DNA of 35,935 bases from Chitinophagaceae bacterium (GCA_947447265.1 CANFKC010000046.1:1-35935), one strand, 5' to 3'. Counted from the stretch's first letter, positions 24,358 to 33,034 are shown. Program-made: numbers and translations. Notes: generated by a model not told the origin, from the sequence alone.

Positions 24358-25455
24358 ATGAATGATAAACCAAATCCGGCTCCCGCCGAACACCTGGGCT
24401 ACCTGGATTCAGCAAGGGGTATTGCAGCCGTAATGGTAATGATATTTCATTTCATAAGCTGGAAATACGAAAACACTACCAAGGGTGCACTTGCATCCAT
24501 CATTTTTAATGGAAGCGATGCGGTTTCGTTCTTCTTTGTGCTGAGCGGGTTTGTACTCTCTTACAAGTACCTGGTGCTGGGGCAGCAGCTGGATATCCGC
24601 AAGTATTACATCAACCGCATCTTCAGGCTTTGGCCGGCATTCTTTGTCGCAGTAGTGGTGCATGCTATTAATGCGTTGCGGCTGGATATGAGCGCGGCTA
24701 AGTTTGCAGATATGTTTCTACTCAATAAATCGCAGTTTTGGGAAGAAGCCATATTGCTAAGAAGCCGCAGTGTGCTTTGCGGCCCCGGCTGGACTTTAGT
24801 TGTGGAGCTCTGGTTGTCGCTCTTTATTCCATTCTTTATATTAGTAGTTAAGCGAGACTGGCGTTTGGTGTTTTGGCTGTTGATGGCATATATGCTGGTA
24901 CGCGAAATATTTTATATCCACTTTATACTGGGTATCCTGCTCAGCCTTATTTACACAAAGGTTAAAGATGTATCATTTAAACAAACAAAATGGTATCGGT
25001 ATCGCTACCTAATTCTCGCGGCTGCATTTGTGTTGTTTTCGATAAGGCACATCAACAGGCTTTCACCGCTGGGCCCTACCTATACCTACCTGGCTGATTA
25101 CATTGGCCTACCCTTCTTCTACTATACAGCCTTCGCCTCATTCGTATTTATAGTCGCCATAATACAGAGCAAAAACGCGCAGCGCATACTGGAACATAAA
25201 ATACTGCGCTTTATCGGTAAAATATCTTTCGGTATTTACCTTATGCACTGGTTCATAGTAGGCGACATCTACTTTTACTGGGCCGATCTGCTTCGGTATT
25301 TTGGCAGCGAAAAACTCACGTTTGCCGTTATGCTGGCATTTTGCACAGTAGCCACGTTTACGCTGGCTACCATGCTTCATTATTGGGTAGAATTACCTTT
25401 TATACGCTACAGCAGGCGCCTTACCGGCCGCATGAAGCCATCCATACAAATATAG
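24358..25455 (+). CDS. Acyltransferase family 3 (OafA-like) membrane protein
   Basis: The protein has 365 residues with about ten membrane helices. The N-terminal signature YLDSARGIAAVMVMIFHFISW (15-35) carries the conserved R and H of acyltransferase-3 proteins. NGSDAVSFFFVLSGFVLSYKY and RIFRLWPAFFVAVVVHA are the next family blocks. CGPGWTLVVELWLSLFIPF fits the W-[ST]-L-x-x-E motif. It would transfer acyl groups to sugars, lipids or antibiotics at the inner membrane; the substrate is unknown. A TATCTTTG box at 24343-24350 lies seven bases before the start. The stop is one base away from the stop of the convergent FGE-like gene. Confidence 0.92.
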   Translation: MNDKPNPAPAEHLGYLDSARGIAAVMVMIFHFISWKYENTTKGALASIIFNGSDAVSFFFVLSGFVLSYKYLVLGQQLDIRKYYINRIFRLWPAFFVAVVVHAINALRLDMSAAKFADMFLLNKSQFWEEAILLRSRSVLCGPGWTLVVELWLSLFIPFFILVVKRDWRLVFWLLMAYMLVREIFYIHFILGILLSLIYTKVKDVSFKQTKWYRYRYLILAAAFVLFSIRHINRLSPLGPTYTYLADYIGLPFFYYTAFASFVFIVAIIQSKNAQRILEHKILRFIGKISFGIYLMHWFIVGDIYFYWADLLRYFGSEKLTFAVMLAFCTVATFTLATMLHYWVELPFIRYSRRLTGRMKPSIQI

Positions 25456-25456
25456 A

Positions 25457-26263
25457 TCAGCGCGAAGTTGGCTGTGCGGCAAATGTTGATTGTGGTGCAT
25501 CTGCATCAAATTCTTCAACCGGGCGGAAGCCCACGAAGCCGAAATGATCTTTAGGATTGTTGCTTTCGCGAACTGATACGCCGCAATAGCTGCCTTGAGA
25601 ATACCAACTACCGCCTCTGTATACTCTCAATGAGCCTGTTGCTGCACCCTTAGGGTTCATAGCCACTTTGCCGGAATAGTTGCCATACCTGTCGGCACAC
25701 CATTCGTAAACATTCCCGCTCATATCGTATAATCCCAGTTCATTAGCCCTTTTGGTGGCAACAGCATGTGGTTTGCCGCCGCTGTTCTCGCTTGTCCAGC
25801 CCACCATGTCAGCACCCTTGCCGCCGCTAAACGGATAGCCCTTGGTTCCGCTGCCGCCTCGTGCCGCAAATTCCCATTCTGCTTCTGTTGGCAGGCGGTA
25901 CTTCTGCCGCTTCTCTCTACTCAACCATTCGCAGTACTCCACTGCATCTTCCCAACTTATATTTACCATTGGGTTCTCATCTACCCAACCATAAACCGGC
26001 ACTTCAGTCGGCATAGGGTTAGCGGTTGCTTCGCAATAGTGTTTCCATTGCTTTACCGTAATTTCTGTTTTAGCAATTCTGAAGGTTCCCAAAATTACCT
26101 TGTGCGGAGTATGATCTTCCCCGTTATTCTGAGATGGGTCGGTACCCATTCTGAACGTGTCTCCGACAACATTAACCATTTCAGGATAAAGCTGTGCGCT
26201 TGCCGATTTTGAACTTAATGCAATGGCTGCTATGCATGCCGTTTTGAGTAGAAGGGACTTCAT
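25457..26263 (-). CDS. Secreted formylglycine-generating-enzyme-like (SUMF1) protein, probably not a classical FGE
   Basis: I choose ATG 26263 (268 residues), which opens on the signal peptide MKSLLLKTACIAAIALSSKSASA; an ATG 57 bases upstream would spoil it. The FGE-sulfatase domain is complete: GDTFRMGTDPSQ, FRIAKTEITVKQWKHYCEA, PMVNISWEDAVEYCEWLS, YRLPTEAEWEFAARGG, GLYDMSGNVYEWCAD and VYRGGSWYSQGSYCGVSVRESNNP. Classical FGE has two catalytic cysteines five residues apart. Here Cys227 is kept but the second position is Arg232, so copper-dependent formylglycine formation is unlikely. Export by a signal peptide and the lack of a sulfatase neighbour agree with a binding or structural role, as for GldJ/GldK-type relatives. 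Confidence 0.85.
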   Translation of the reverse strand: MKSLLLKTACIAAIALSSKSASAQLYPEMVNVVGDTFRMGTDPSQNNGEDHTPHKVILGTFRIAKTEITVKQWKHYCEATANPMPTEVPVYGWVDENPMVNISWEDAVEYCEWLSREKRQKYRLPTEAEWEFAARGGSGTKGYPFSGGKGADMVGWTSENSGGKPHAVATKRANELGLYDMSGNVYEWCADRYGNYSGKVAMNPKGAATGSLRVYRGGSWYSQGSYCGVSVRESNNPKDHFGFVGFRPVEEFDADAPQSTFAAQPTSR

Positions 26264-26634
26264 AAATAATGCTTTTTTGAGGTTACGTAATTTGATTGCG
26301 ATTAACGGTACCAGATACATTTAGCACAAAAAACATTCACTACGATAGGAGGAACGAGCAATTCGAATGTGTATTTTTTAAAAGCAATAATCAAAGTTAA
26401 CAACTCATTAACCAAAAACCAAATTAATTTTTGAATAACTAATAGAATTAGCTCATTAACAAATTTATGTAAAATAGAGAGCAAACATTAACTACTGATT
26501 AATAATACTTTACCGCTTTAGCAATGGGAAAACTATTTTACCGTTAATACTACCAACTGGAATAGTATTTAAGCTGTAATTGACAAAAAATGCATCGGTT
26601 ATTGCCGAAACATAAAGAGGGTGTTATGTAATTT
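26264..26634. other. AT-rich non-coding region upstream of the FGE-like gene
   Basis: These 370 bases are strongly A/T-rich, with recurrent CATTAAC words (about 26409, 26454, 26485) but no regular array. A 60-codon hydrophobic frame exists on the minus strand at 26302-26484, but its composition follows from A/T richness. No convincing promoter with both boxes was found. Confidence 0.4.
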
Positions 26635-26864
26635 CCGCTAAAGCCGTCCTTACTATACCACGGCTTAAAAGCCGTGGCAATTGGTACCTTCTCGCTATAA
26701 GTATAACTTGTAAAAGCAGAACTAAAAGCAACACATAACCTAAGTTAATGAACTTGCCTTGGTACGATAACAATAACCACTGCTTTTAAGCCTTGGAGCA
26801 GATTGAACTGCACTGGCTTTAGCCGAAGCATAAAACATGTATTGCGGAATTTTCAGCTAAAGCC
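26635..26864. repeat. Decayed palindromic repeat cluster (GGCTnAAGCC family)
   Basis: The clearest copy is CCACGGCTTAAAAGCCGTGG (26658-26677; 9-bp arms). An inverted, two-mismatch copy CCACTGCTTTTAAGCCTTGG lies at 26777-26796. Short core copies are CCGCTAAAGCCG (26635-26646), GGCTTTAGCC (26815-26824) and AGCTAAAGCC (26855-26864). Alternating orientation and degeneracy resemble an old REP/BIME cluster, unrelated in sequence to the array at 28404. Confidence 0.6.
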
Positions 26865-26962
26865 ACCGTTGCGCTACTGTATCGAAAACCGGCTCGAAGT
26901 TGGATTGCACATACCCTGCTTTCAAGGGCAAGCGACTCTTAAATGCATATAATAATGCAGAC

Positions 26963-28291
26963 TTACTTATTGCTTTGTTGCAACAATGCAATAACGCCTT
27001 CTTTCTGTAAGATGCGATAACCAATCCTGTCGTTTGATATGCCTTGCTTCAGCTCATAAGTAAAATGGTAATTGCCATCAGCAGCCATATCCGTCACAAA
27101 GTACGCAAACAGAATTTCGTTGGTCTTGCTGAACTGGTGCGCCACCTCATACAGGTGGGTAGATAATAACATGAGATGGCTACGGTGGTTAAGTAGCCCT
27201 TCCATAACCCCCTTGGTACATTCGCAGGCATCGTGTACGTTGGTGCCTTTAAAAAGTTCATCCATCAGTACCAGGTGAGGCTTATCATGCAGCAGCTTTT
27301 CGGCTGTCTGTTTCATTCGCTGCACCTCGGCAAAAAAGTAGCTTTCGCCCTTCAATATGTTGTCTTCCACATGCATATTGGTAATAATGCCCTGCATAAA
27401 GCTTATAGTTAGCGACTTTGCAGGCACACCCATTCCCAAATGCGCCAGCAGCGCACTAACACCAAGGGCACGCATAAAAGTTGTCTTGCCCGACATATTT
27501 GCACCCGTTAGCACCAGGAAGTTCCTGTTATTATCGAACGTAATATTGTATGGTACAGGTGTTGGCAGCAACGGGTGGTAAAGCTGCACCGCATCAAGGC
27601 GAATGGGCAATTCAGGTTGCAGTTCAGGGAACACCCATTTGTGTTCCACGGTTGCTTTAGCCATGGACTGCCATGCGTCAAGCCGCGCATAGCTGGCCAT
27701 AAGGCGGTATACCATGCTTTTCATTTCGCGGCGCGCCAGGTAGTTAAGCTCGGAGAGCTCCGCGAATTTTGCATCCTTGGGTATGTTCACTACCCTTTCG
27801 GTGAGGCGATGTTTTAATTCATCGTTTATCGAATCCATTTCCCTTTGCAGCATTGCAGGCAGTTGCTGCTGTGCTGCAATGGCAGTGAGTTGCATACAAC
27901 CCTTCAAAAAATCGGAAAGGTGCGAAATAGAAAACTTAGTAAAAAAGTATTGGTTCCGATTAAAAATCTTCTGGAAAAACGCGCTCATCACCAACGTTAT
28001 TCCGGTCGGCGGGCTGCTAACATGGTCGGCAGATTCAAAGAATTTATCCAGCATTACCAGCGTACCGTTCGATATTACCGATGGCCACAGCTGTTGATTT
28101 ACCGCCCAGAATTTCACAGCATCCTGGGTGGCAGCAAGTTGCCCCGGCGTATCGGGCGGGTTATGAATATGCTTACGCAAAACATCGCGCCCGTATTGGG
28201 TAGTGGTACGGTCCAGCAGATCAAAGACCCCACCGCTGCCATCAGAGGTAAAAATAGAAAGATCTTTGAGCGTTATTCTGTCGTTTTGCAT
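26963..28291 (-). CDS. MutS-related ATPase without mismatch-recognition domain
   Basis: The protein has 442 residues. Residues about 1-230 correspond to helical core/clamp-like domains (lever region). The C-terminal ATPase has Walker A GANMSGKT (263-270), the segment FMQGIITNMHVEDNILKGESYFFAEVQRM (signature region), Walker B LVLMDELFKGTN (Asp344, Glu345) and the STHLYEVAH switch histidine. The N-terminal mismatch-binding domain with the Phe-x-Glu wedge is absent, and there is no Smr endonuclease domain, so it is neither MutS1 nor MutS2 in the strict sense. Such short MutS-like proteins are common in Bacteroidota with no settled role. It lies just downstream of the hairpin array at 28404-28820. 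Confidence 0.85.
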   Translation of the reverse strand: MQNDRITLKDLSIFTSDGSGGVFDLLDRTTTQYGRDVLRKHIHNPPDTPGQLAATQDAVKFWAVNQQLWPSVISNGTLVMLDKFFESADHVSSPPTGITLVMSAFFQKIFNRNQYFFTKFSISHLSDFLKGCMQLTAIAAQQQLPAMLQREMDSINDELKHRLTERVVNIPKDAKFAELSELNYLARREMKSMVYRLMASYARLDAWQSMAKATVEHKWVFPELQPELPIRLDAVQLYHPLLPTPVPYNITFDNNRNFLVLTGANMSGKTTFMRALGVSALLAHLGMGVPAKSLTISFMQGIITNMHVEDNILKGESYFFAEVQRMKQTAEKLLHDKPHLVLMDELFKGTNVHDACECTKGVMEGLLNHRSHLMLLSTHLYEVAHQFSKTNEILFAYFVTDMAADGNYHFTYELKQGISNDRIGYRILQKEGVIALLQQSNK

Positions 28292-28403
28292 ATTGGTGAA
28301 ACAGTGTTTATTTTAAGGCCGAATGAATAGGGTTAGTAACTTACATTCTTCAAAACAAGTTCATTTCTTGCTCATTATCAGTCAATAGTTTTAGACTACT
28401 CTA

Positions 28404-28820
28404 TGTCACCCCTTCGGGGTTTTGTTTTTATTTAGCTACATTTCTACAATAATACCACCCCTTCGGGGTTTCCATGTTTTACATAATTATTATTCTGAGG
28501 GTTACCCCTTCAGGGTTTTGTTTTTATTTAGCTACATTTCTACATTAATACCACCCCTTCGGGGTTTCCATGTTTTACATCTTGTTATTCAGAGGTAATG
28601 TTACCCCTTTGGGGGTTTTGTTTTTATTTAGCTACATTTCTACAATAATACCACCCTTTCGGGGGTTCCATGTTTTACATTCTTGTTATTCAGAGATAAT
28701 GTTACCCCTTCGGGGTTTTGTTTTTTATTTAGCTACATTTCTACATTAATACCACCCCTTCGGGATTTCCATGCTTGCCTCCTTGTCGTCGCAGCGTAGT
28801 ATCACCCTTTCCGGGCTTTC
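28404..28820 (+). repeat. Tandem array of about 100-bp units with paired ACCCCTTCGGGGT hairpins
   Basis: Four clear units plus a decayed fifth start at about 28404, 28500, 28600, 28700 and 28800. Each contains two hairpins 49-50 bases apart: at 28408 and 28457, 28504 and 28553, 28603 and 28653, 28704 and 28754, then a degenerate one at 28804. The first hairpin is followed by TTTGTTTTTATTTAGCTACA, the second by TTCCATG. Changes often keep the stem (CCCC/GGGG becoming CCC/GGGGG). A further degraded stretch reaches about 28870. The array shares its unit with the copies flanking the transposase. Confidence 0.9.
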
Positions 28821-28960
28821 TGTAGACTTGACTATTCTTCTACCATCATACCATAAATTCGGGATTTTCATGCCCTATGTTTAATTGCTACCTAATAATA
28901 ATATTAGATACTGAATTTCAATTTTTTATTTCGCTAAAAAAGATACTATTACTCTTTTGT

Positions 28961-29030
28961 AAAACCCCGAAGGGGTGATATTATTGTAGAAAATCTCTGT
29001 TACGTCACGCAAAACCCCGAAGGGGTGACA
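28961..29030 (-). repeat. Inverted hairpin unit flanking the transposase 3' end
   Basis: ACCCCGAAGGGGT occurs at 28964-28976 and 29014-29026, 50 bases apart. Read on the minus strand this segment is one array unit, including the TTTCTACAATAATA linker shared with the array at 28441. It ends three bases before the transposase stop. Confidence 0.85.
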
Positions 29031-29033
29031 TAG

Positions 29034-29495
29034 CTACATAATCCAGTCAAATAAATATTTTTCGTCAAATTCAATTTCAAATTTCTTTAGCAAACCAATA
29101 TATTCATCCCGGAAAGTTTGCCTTTTATGATGCTCTTCCTGATTTAAGATGTAATTGTATACCTTTTCAATGTGCGACTGACTATAGGAGAACGCACCAT
29201 AACCTTCCTGCCAAGAAAATTTGCCGTGAACAAACTTCTGCTCATTGATAAAGTTGCTGGAGTTATTTTTTAAATCCCTAACTAATTCGGAGATAGACAT
29301 TGAAGGTCGTAATCCCAGAAAGGCGTGAATATGGTCTCCCACACCGTTGACAATAATTGGTTTTTGTTCTTTCGCTTTAATAATGCCGGCAATATATTTA
29401 TGTAATTCGTCTCTCCATGTTTTATTAATGAGATTCTCTCTGCCCTTTACTGCAAAAACTACCTGTATATAAACCTGCGAAAACGTACCTGGCAT
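29034..29495 (-). CDS. IS200-like/RAYT HUH transposase (Y1)
   Basis: The protein has 153 residues. The core shows TFSQVYIQVVFAVKGRENLI (strand 1), the HUH metal motif GDHIHAFLGL (His55, His57), and a C-terminal helix with KVYNYILNQEEHHKRQTF, in which Tyr115 (or Tyr113) is the expected nucleophile. Length and motifs fit single-domain Y1 transposases of the IS200/IS605 group, which cut and join single-stranded DNA at hairpins. The nearest comparison is the REP-associated (RAYT) branch, because palindromes of one family stand on both sides in opposite orientation. The frame is intact, so the enzyme may be active. No accessory tnpB-like gene is present. Confidence 0.88.
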   Translation of the reverse strand: MPGTFSQVYIQVVFAVKGRENLINKTWRDELHKYIAGIIKAKEQKPIIVNGVGDHIHAFLGLRPSMSISELVRDLKNNSSNFINEQKFVHGKFSWQEGYGAFSYSQSHIEKVYNYILNQEEHHKRQTFRDEYIGLLKKFEIEFDEKYLFDWIM

Positions 29496-29510
29496 AGCGT
29501 TGTTTTTGTG

Positions 29511-29610
29511 TCACCCCTTCGGGGTTTTGCTTGTAATTTAACTGTGCTCCTACAATCATGCCACCCCTTCGGGGTTTCCATGTTTTGCCCGCTTGTTATT
29601 CTGGGTAATG
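29511..29610 (+). repeat. Forward hairpin unit flanking the transposase 5' end
   Basis: ACCCCTTCGGGGT occurs at 29513-29525 and 29563-29575, 50 bases apart, with the same downstream words (TTTTG after the first, TTCCATGTTTT after the second) as the array units. The unit stands just upstream of the transposase start and may contain its promoter. Confidence 0.85.
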
Positions 29611-29637
29611 TCGTTCCTATCAACGCTCAAAACCTTC

Positions 29638-30969
29638 CTACCTGTCAAACATCATCCTCTGTCCCCTATAAAGATCCAAAACTGCGCCGTTTTCATAAAC
29701 GATATTTCCGTTAACTAATGTATACTCCACTTTAGCCGGAAAGGTATGTCCTTCAAAGGGCGACCAGCCGCATTTATACAATATATTTTCTTTGGTTACC
29801 GCATAGCCCGTATTCATATTTACCAGTACCAGGTCAGCATGGTAGCCTTCCCTTATGTAGCCACGTTTCGCTATCTGGAAACATTGTGCAGGTGCATGGC
29901 TCATTTTCTCTACCACTTTTTCAATGCTTATTTTACCCTGCTTAACATATTGCAGCATCAGTAATAACGAGTGTTGCACCAACGGTACACCTGAAGGTGC
30001 CTGCTGGTAGGGCTGCTGCTTTTCTTCCCAGGTATGCGGCGCATGGTCGGTAGCAATAATATCCAGGCGATCATCCAGCAAGGCTTCCCATAAGGCTTCT
30101 TTATTTTCAGCTACTTTAATTGCAGGATTGCATTTTATCTGGTTACCATATTGGGCATAGTCATCGGCTGTAAAATGCAGGTGGTGCACACATACTTCCG
30201 ATGTAATACGCTTATCCGGTATCGGGAACATATTCGTAAACAGTTGCAACTCTCTTTTGGTAGAGATATGCAAAATATGCAGCCTGGTATTGTGCTGTTT
30301 AGCCAGTTGCACTGCCGTAAATGAGCTTTCAAAACACGCTTCTACATCGCGTATCAGCGGGTGGAATGACGCATCATCGGCATCAGGATACTTAGCTTTG
30401 TTTTCTTTAATAACGTTTTCATTCTCGCAATGGGTGGCTATCAGCAATTCTGATTCTGAAAATAATTTGCCCAGCGTGAGGTAATTATCCACCAGCATAT
30501 CGCCGGTACTTGACCCCATAAAAATTTTTATACCACAAACGCTGTTCTTCTTTTCGTTGGTGCGCAGCGCTTCTTCTGCATTGGTATTCGATACCCCCAT
30601 GAAGAACGAATAATTGGCAACCGAAGAATTGGCGGCAATGGTGTATTTGTCCTCCAGCAACTGTTGGGTTACTGCAGGCGGATTGGTGTTCGGCATCTCC
30701 ATGAAAGAAGTAGTACCACCCGCAACGGCTGCCCGTGCCTCACTGGCTATATTTGCTTTATGGGTAAGGCCTGGTTCACGGAAATGCACCTGGTCGTCAA
30801 TAACACCCGGCAGCAAGTGAAGTCCTTCTCCATTTATTTCGCGGTAATTACCCTGAGGGCTAAGTGATGGACCTATCTTATCAATTAAGCCATCCTTTAT
30901 CCATACATCGGCTATAATGCTAGCGCCTTCGTTAACTATCGTAACATTCTTTATTAATACTGGTGTCAT
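29638..30969 (-). CDS. pyrC: Dihydroorotase, Bacteroidota type
   Basis: The protein has 443 residues of the amidohydrolase superfamily, catalysing cyclisation of carbamoyl-aspartate to dihydroorotate in pyrimidine synthesis. The metal motif usually written D-x-H-x-H-x-R-E-P reads DDQVHFREPG here (58-67), so the first His position is Gln60. Other ligand positions are present: a candidate carbamylated Lys148 (GIKIFMGSST), THCENEN (His180), HILHIS (His231/His234), and the catalytic Asp308 in IATDHAPH. The QVH form occurs in my recollection across Bacteroidota dihydroorotases, so it is probably a lineage trait rather than damage. The other possibility is a related cyclic amidohydrolase such as a hydantoinase or allantoinase. 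Confidence 0.88.
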   Translation of the reverse strand: MTPVLIKNVTIVNEGASIIADVWIKDGLIDKIGPSLSPQGNYREINGEGLHLLPGVIDDQVHFREPGLTHKANIASEARAAVAGGTTSFMEMPNTNPPAVTQQLLEDKYTIAANSSVANYSFFMGVSNTNAEEALRTNEKKNSVCGIKIFMGSSTGDMLVDNYLTLGKLFSESELLIATHCENENVIKENKAKYPDADDASFHPLIRDVEACFESSFTAVQLAKQHNTRLHILHISTKRELQLFTNMFPIPDKRITSEVCVHHLHFTADDYAQYGNQIKCNPAIKVAENKEALWEALLDDRLDIIATDHAPHTWEEKQQPYQQAPSGVPLVQHSLLLMLQYVKQGKISIEKVVEKMSHAPAQCFQIAKRGYIREGYHADLVLVNMNTGYAVTKENILYKCGWSPFEGHTFPAKVEYTLVNGNIVYENGAVLDLYRGQRMMFDR

Positions 30970-31075
30970 ATTTTAGCTACATTAGTGTGGAATAATTGCG
31001 AAACGTACGCTTAAACCAATAAGGCGTATTTTTGCAGTGCAAATCTACTATTTACGTAACTGGTAAAACGCCTTT

Positions 31076-32839
31076 ATGCAGAAAAAAGCATACTTACTTT
31101 TGTTATTTGTTCTTTCCGCCAGCTATGGTATTTCGCAGACCACTTACCTGCCAATGGGTTCTGACGATTATTTATTACTTGATCGCCTGGAAACAAAATC
31201 GGGTCGGTTGTGTGATAGCCTCAGGCTAAGTGACAAAGCGGAATCGAGGAAAAATGCCGTCAACTTCGTGGAAATGCTCAACAGAAACATGGCTGATAGT
31301 GCAGATAGCTCCAGGTACAGTAGGATTGACCATTACAATATGCGCCAGCTGCTTTCAGAGAACGGGGAATGGACGCATGACGAGGATGGTTTTATAAAGT
31401 CCAAACACCCTTGGTTCAATACACTTTATAAGTACCAGTACGATTTTGTGCACATCAAAACCAAAGACTTCTTCCTGGTAATGAACCCAGTGCTCAATGG
31501 CATGAGCACCATAGAGCGTAATAGCCCGACTGTTGCCGGAACATCGGAACGCCTGTTGTGCAATAACCACGACCTTGAAGTAAGGGGCTGGGTAGGGAAG
31601 AAAATTGGCTTTTATACCTGCTTTACCGATAATCAGGAAAAAGTGCCTGCCTATATTTATAACTATACCATTAAAAGCAACGGAAGGGTTGGCCTGCCAG
31701 GCGCAGACTATGTACTTTTACCCCGCAACCGTAGCGGTTATTTTGATTACCTGAACGCAAGCGGCTATATCGATTTTGCTGCAATAAAAGACAGGGTGAA
31801 CATAACGTTCGGATCGGGCAAACACTTTATAGGCGATGGTGTAAGCAGTCTTTTCCTTACTGACTTTTCTGCTAACACACCTTTTCTGCGCTTGCGCACA
31901 AGAATATGGAAGCTGAATTATGAAACCATGTACCTAGAGCTCACCGGCCAGTTCAAAAAGGAAAAAGACACCAACTACCCGCACAAGTTTGCCACCATGC
32001 ATTCTATATCGGTAAACGCAACAAAATGGCTGAATATCGGCTTCTTTGAAGCAGTAGTTTTCAACAGGCCGAATGTGTATGAAATTGCTTACCTGAACCC
32101 TGTTGTCTTTACCTTATCGCTAAATAGCTTTAATGGCGGCGGCGACAAATCGCTACTCGGGTTTTCGGCTAAAATTATTGCAGCAAAGCATATTCAATTA
32201 TACGGCCAGGTTATGCTGAACGAATTTAAATCGTCCGAGTTCTTTAGCGGAAAGGGTTGGTATGGCAACAAATGGGGCCTGCTTGCCGGAGCTAAATACT
32301 TCGATGCTTTTGGCATGAAGAACCTTGACCTGCAGGGCGAACTAAATGCCGTGCGCCCTTATACTTATACCGCACAAGATACCCTTGCTAACTACACCAA
32401 CTACAACCAACCACTCGCTGACCCATTAGGCGCTGGTTTCGTAAAAGCGGTAGGTATTATCAGGTACCAGCCCATACGCAATGTTACCCTTACTGTAAAA
32501 GGCATGTACTATGTACAGGGTTCTGATACCGGGCATACCAATAGCGGCAACAATATTTTCAACAACTATGCCAGCGCACCTAAGGGCTCCAACACCTATG
32601 GTGTTAAACTGATAAACGGACCAAAAAATACCTGCTCACTTATTAATATAAACCTCTCTTACCAGGTGCGCAGAAACATGTTTATCGATGCTGGTATCAT
32701 CTCCCGCAAATTTGAAAATACATCGAACGTTTACCCTAATTATTCTACGGCTGGTGACGTTTACGGTCCGTTAAACACCAACCTTACTTACCTGGGTTTA
32801 AGAATAAATGCTGCAAGAAGGGACTACAGTTTCTATTAG
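31076..32839 (+). CDS. Wzi/RemB-like outer-membrane beta-barrel protein
   Basis: The protein has 587 residues. A signal peptide (MQKKAYLLLLFVLSASYGISQ) is followed by about 120 residues rich in charged helices, then a long run of amphipathic beta-strands (LEVRGWVGKKIGFYTCFTDN, VNITFGSGKHFIGDGVSSLFLTDFSANTPFLRLRTRIW, KWLNIGFFEAVVF) and a terminal aromatic residue (RRDYSFY). The GxGxxxxGDGxxSLxLTD block resembles capsule-assembly Wzi and flavobacterial RemB-type proteins, which sit in the outer membrane in polysaccharide anchoring or gliding-related loci. The match is by pattern only. Nearest neighbours are pyrC (divergent) and a glycosyltransferase-like gene, which agrees with a surface-polysaccharide role without proving it. 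Confidence 0.68.
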   Translation: MQKKAYLLLLFVLSASYGISQTTYLPMGSDDYLLLDRLETKSGRLCDSLRLSDKAESRKNAVNFVEMLNRNMADSADSSRYSRIDHYNMRQLLSENGEWTHDEDGFIKSKHPWFNTLYKYQYDFVHIKTKDFFLVMNPVLNGMSTIERNSPTVAGTSERLLCNNHDLEVRGWVGKKIGFYTCFTDNQEKVPAYIYNYTIKSNGRVGLPGADYVLLPRNRSGYFDYLNASGYIDFAAIKDRVNITFGSGKHFIGDGVSSLFLTDFSANTPFLRLRTRIWKLNYETMYLELTGQFKKEKDTNYPHKFATMHSISVNATKWLNIGFFEAVVFNRPNVYEIAYLNPVVFTLSLNSFNGGGDKSLLGFSAKIIAAKHIQLYGQVMLNEFKSSEFFSGKGWYGNKWGLLAGAKYFDAFGMKNLDLQGELNAVRPYTYTAQDTLANYTNYNQPLADPLGAGFVKAVGIIRYQPIRNVTLTVKGMYYVQGSDTGHTNSGNNIFNNYASAPKGSNTYGVKLINGPKNTCSLININLSYQVRRNMFIDAGIISRKFENTSNVYPNYSTAGDVYGPLNTNLTYLGLRINAARRDYSFY

Positions 32840-33034
32840 TGGTTATTAGTAAAGTTGATTATAGATACCACAGGCAAAAAGATTTGAGAACTTTTCAGAA
32901 AGTTGTCAAATCGAAGCTCCAAAATTGCGCCTGACTGCGATAGCAGACTTGAACGAACCACAAAGCGACAAGTAAAACATCAACACATAATCCGTTACTT
33001 TGTGCTGGCAGGCGTTTCAACTCTAAGCGTAATT

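Larger units (their letters stand above)
28404..29610. mobile_element. RAYT/REP-type element: HUH transposase with hairpin units on both sides
   Basis: The small transposase gene (29034-29495) is bracketed by one inverted unit on its 3' side (28961-29030) and one forward unit on its 5' side (29511-29610), and a tandem array lies 140 bases further left. This matches REP-associated tyrosine transposase loci, in which the enzyme acts on palindromes. The exact ends and any target sequence cannot be set by eye. Confidence 0.65.

Noticed and set aside
26302-26484. 60-residue hydrophobic minus-strand protein
   Set aside because: The Leu/Ile/Phe richness comes from A/T-rich non-coding DNA, and it overlaps the upstream region of the FGE-like gene without any promoter or homology signal.
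27845-28330. 161-codon plus-strand frame
   Set aside because: It is antisense to the MutS-related ATPase and has no family features.
28404-28820. CRISPR array
   Set aside because: Repeats are about 100 bases with conserved linkers rather than short repeats with unique spacers, and no cas gene is near. The hairpin units match those around the HUH transposase.
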